NCBI GenBank assembly: GCA_948759685.1
Contig: CAQBGY010000105.1
Coordinates: forward strand, 2,412 to 9,624
Reading direction: 5' to 3'
Source: an uncultured Eubacterium sp.
GTDB lineage: Bacteria > Bacillota_A > Clostridia > Lachnospirales > Lachnospiraceae
DNA length: 7,213 nt
Position 1 is the first letter of the stretch, and the number at the start of each line of letters is the position of its first letter. Shown piece after piece: positions 6,320 to 7,213 of this stretch. The translations under genes and the position numbers were made by a program. Below the pieces are notes generated by a model that was given only the letters and a program-made list of their open reading frames with translations, was not told where the DNA came from and searched no databases.

Positions 6320-6730
6320 TTACTTTTCCTTTGTGTTGATTTCTTTTCCAAATACGATAAACCTATCGTAAAGATATTCTGTAACAAAATTAAGCAGCAT
6401 ATTTAGTGCTGTCACCAGATAATCATTCCATCCTAACGTTTCCACGAGATAACTTCCACCAATCGTTGTTGCCGGTGTAAATATCATATAAAAAACCGCC
6501 ACCTTTATCATCGCTATAGGTATATTGTTTGCTGCCTTAAAAGTAAATTCACGATTTAATGTAAAATTCCACAAAACAGACAATATTAGTGCTGTCAGAT
6601 ACCGCGGCCAATATGGCAGTGGTGTCAATTCTGTAAGCAGTGCAAATGCCAGCATCTGTATTACTCCTGCTGAAATAGAGAATAAGGTAAATTTAATTAC
6701 CCTCATTGTTTCTTCTTTTTTTGTTGTCAT
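6320..6730 (-). CDS. GtrA family membrane protein (136 residues)
   Basis: Seen: four hydrophobic segments at about residues 12-34, 40-58, 72-92 and 101-120. There are two related polar-aromatic motifs, LWNFTLNREFTF (53-64) and LNFVTEYLYDRFIVF (113-127), which are the duplicated 'NF...R...F' signature of the GtrA family. The tail is short and charged. Known: GtrA-like proteins are small inner-membrane proteins linked to moving or modifying lipid-linked sugars for cell-surface polysaccharides, usually beside a glycosyltransferase; none is visible in this window. The ATG at 6730 has a strong AGGAGG (complement of 6736-6741) 5 nt upstream. An internal ATG at residue 9 lacks a comparable site, so the longer form is preferred. 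The HAD gene starts 12 nt after its stop. The role here is probably in the cell envelope, but the substrate is unknown. Confidence 0.9.
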   Translation of the reverse strand: MTTKKEETMRVIKFTLFSISAGVIQMLAFALLTELTPLPYWPRYLTALILSVLWNFTLNREFTFKAANNIPIAMIKVAVFYMIFTPATTIGGSYLVETLGWNDYLVTALNMLLNFVTEYLYDRFIVFGKEINTKEK

Positions 6731-6774
6731 TTGTTCCTCCTCTAAAACTGTTGATTATTTTTGCATATCTGAAA

Positions 6775-7213
6775 TTAAGTATGAAACCGGCGACGCAGTT
6801 CACGCACAAAGTCATTGCCAAGTGTCACTACACATGCTGAAAGCAAAAGTAATGCACTGCCTCCCATCACAGCCAACGCCCATCTGCTTTCTTCATGCCA
6901 TACACTAAGACCAATAACGGATCCCACTATGGCAAAGATAATCAGCAATAACATTGGAAGCATATTCTGCTTCTGCCTTTCAATATCTGTAAAAAACATC
7001 AATCCTGAAACAACAAGTCCACAAAAACACACCATTGGAACTACTTCGATTGCCCAGCCGGGTGCAAGAAGAACATCAATCAAAATTAAAAGTATACTTG
7101 TGCAGATAATAGCTTTAATAAACTGGCTGATACGATTGTACTCAACCAAATCCGGAGATAAAATTAACGTCCACGCTGTATATAATGACATTAATACAAT
7201 GATACTCCATGCC
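6775..7213 (-). CDS. Multi-spanning membrane protein, C-terminal 145 residues (cut by window edge; tentatively DUF6320-like)
   Basis: Seen: the frame is open from the high-coordinate edge to a TAA at 6775-6777. The ATG at 7191 is internal: seven more in-frame residues (AWSIIVL) precede it with no stop and no ribosome site, and they extend a hydrophobic segment. Counting from the edge, hydrophobic segments lie at about 1-17, 32-49, 53-74, 84-104 and 110-131, ending in a basic tail RELRRRFHT. That gives about five membrane spans with a cytoplasmic C-terminus by the positive-inside rule. The tail and spacing of spans resemble my recollection of the DUF6320 family, in which a zinc-ribbon N-terminus precedes the membrane domain; that N-terminus would lie outside the window, so this assignment is weak. 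The gene ends 44 nt before the GtrA gene and is probably co-transcribed with it. No catalytic motif is visible. Confidence 0.7.
   Translation of the reverse strand, partial: AWSIIVLMSLYTAWTLILSPDLVEYNRISQFIKAIICTSILLILIDVLLAPGWAIEVVPMVCFCGLVVSGLMFFTDIERQKQNMLPMLLLIIFAIVGSVIGLSVWHEESRWALAVMGGSALLLLSACVVTLGNDFVRELRRRFHT

Noticed and set aside
6525..6908. Plus-strand open frame of 127 codons spanning the 44-nt gap and parts of two genes
   Set aside because: It crosses two well-supported minus-strand genes and the strong AGGAGG of the GtrA gene. It has no ribosome site of its own and no recognisable domain.
7189..7191. ATG at 7191 as the start of the last membrane protein
   Set aside because: The frame stays open to the window edge with hydrophobic residues AWSIIVL, and there is no ribosome site before this ATG, so it is an internal methionine of a truncated gene.
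1..7213. Mobile element, CRISPR array, tRNA, rRNA or riboswitch
   Set aside because: No transposase or integrase reading frame, no direct-repeat/spacer array, no tRNA cloverleaf and no long structured leader were seen. The gaps are short and the genes are co-directional.

Overview
The window looks like a chromosomal stretch of an AT-rich, low-GC Gram-positive bacterium of the class Clostridia, most likely a gut Lachnospiraceae-type organism. This is inferred from the base composition, the strong AGGAGG ribosome sites, the lipoprotein signal, and the gene families. The taxon rests on recall of family distribution, not on a search. All seven genes lie on the minus strand, so transcription runs from high to low coordinates. 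The first and last genes are cut by the window edges.

In transcription order: (1) 7213-6775, the C-terminal part of a multi-spanning membrane protein, tentatively DUF6320-like. (2) 6730-6320, a small GtrA-family membrane protein. (3) 6307-5504, a Cof-type HAD-IIB phosphatase. (4) 5491-4913, a TetR-family regulator. Genes 2, 3 and 4 are separated by only 12 nt each, and gene 1 ends 44 nt before gene 2, so the four probably form one transcription unit. A 216-nt gap (4697-4912) follows and holds a striking array of inverted and direct repeats. Then come (5) 4696-2408, a 762-residue lipoprotein dominated by Leu-x-x-Gly heptad repeats, and (6) 2392-329, a 687-residue RND/MMPL-type transporter. Gene 6 starts 15 nt after gene 5 and its ribosome site overlaps the stop codon of gene 5. 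After a 112-nt gap with a plausible promoter comes (7) 216-1, the N-terminus of a cytidylate-kinase-like protein.

The functional core is the TetR / heptad lipoprotein / MMPL transporter group. My reading is that the regulator binds the repeat array at 4734-4834 and controls the lipoprotein-transporter pair. The transporter would be a proton-driven RND-type pump, and the lipoprotein an extended extracytoplasmic partner long enough to reach into or across the cell wall. The substrate cannot be read from the sequence. The GtrA protein, HAD phosphatase and partial membrane protein share a probable transcript with the regulator, but nothing in the sequence proves a shared pathway.

No RNA genes, CRISPR arrays, insertion sequences or attachment sites were recognised.
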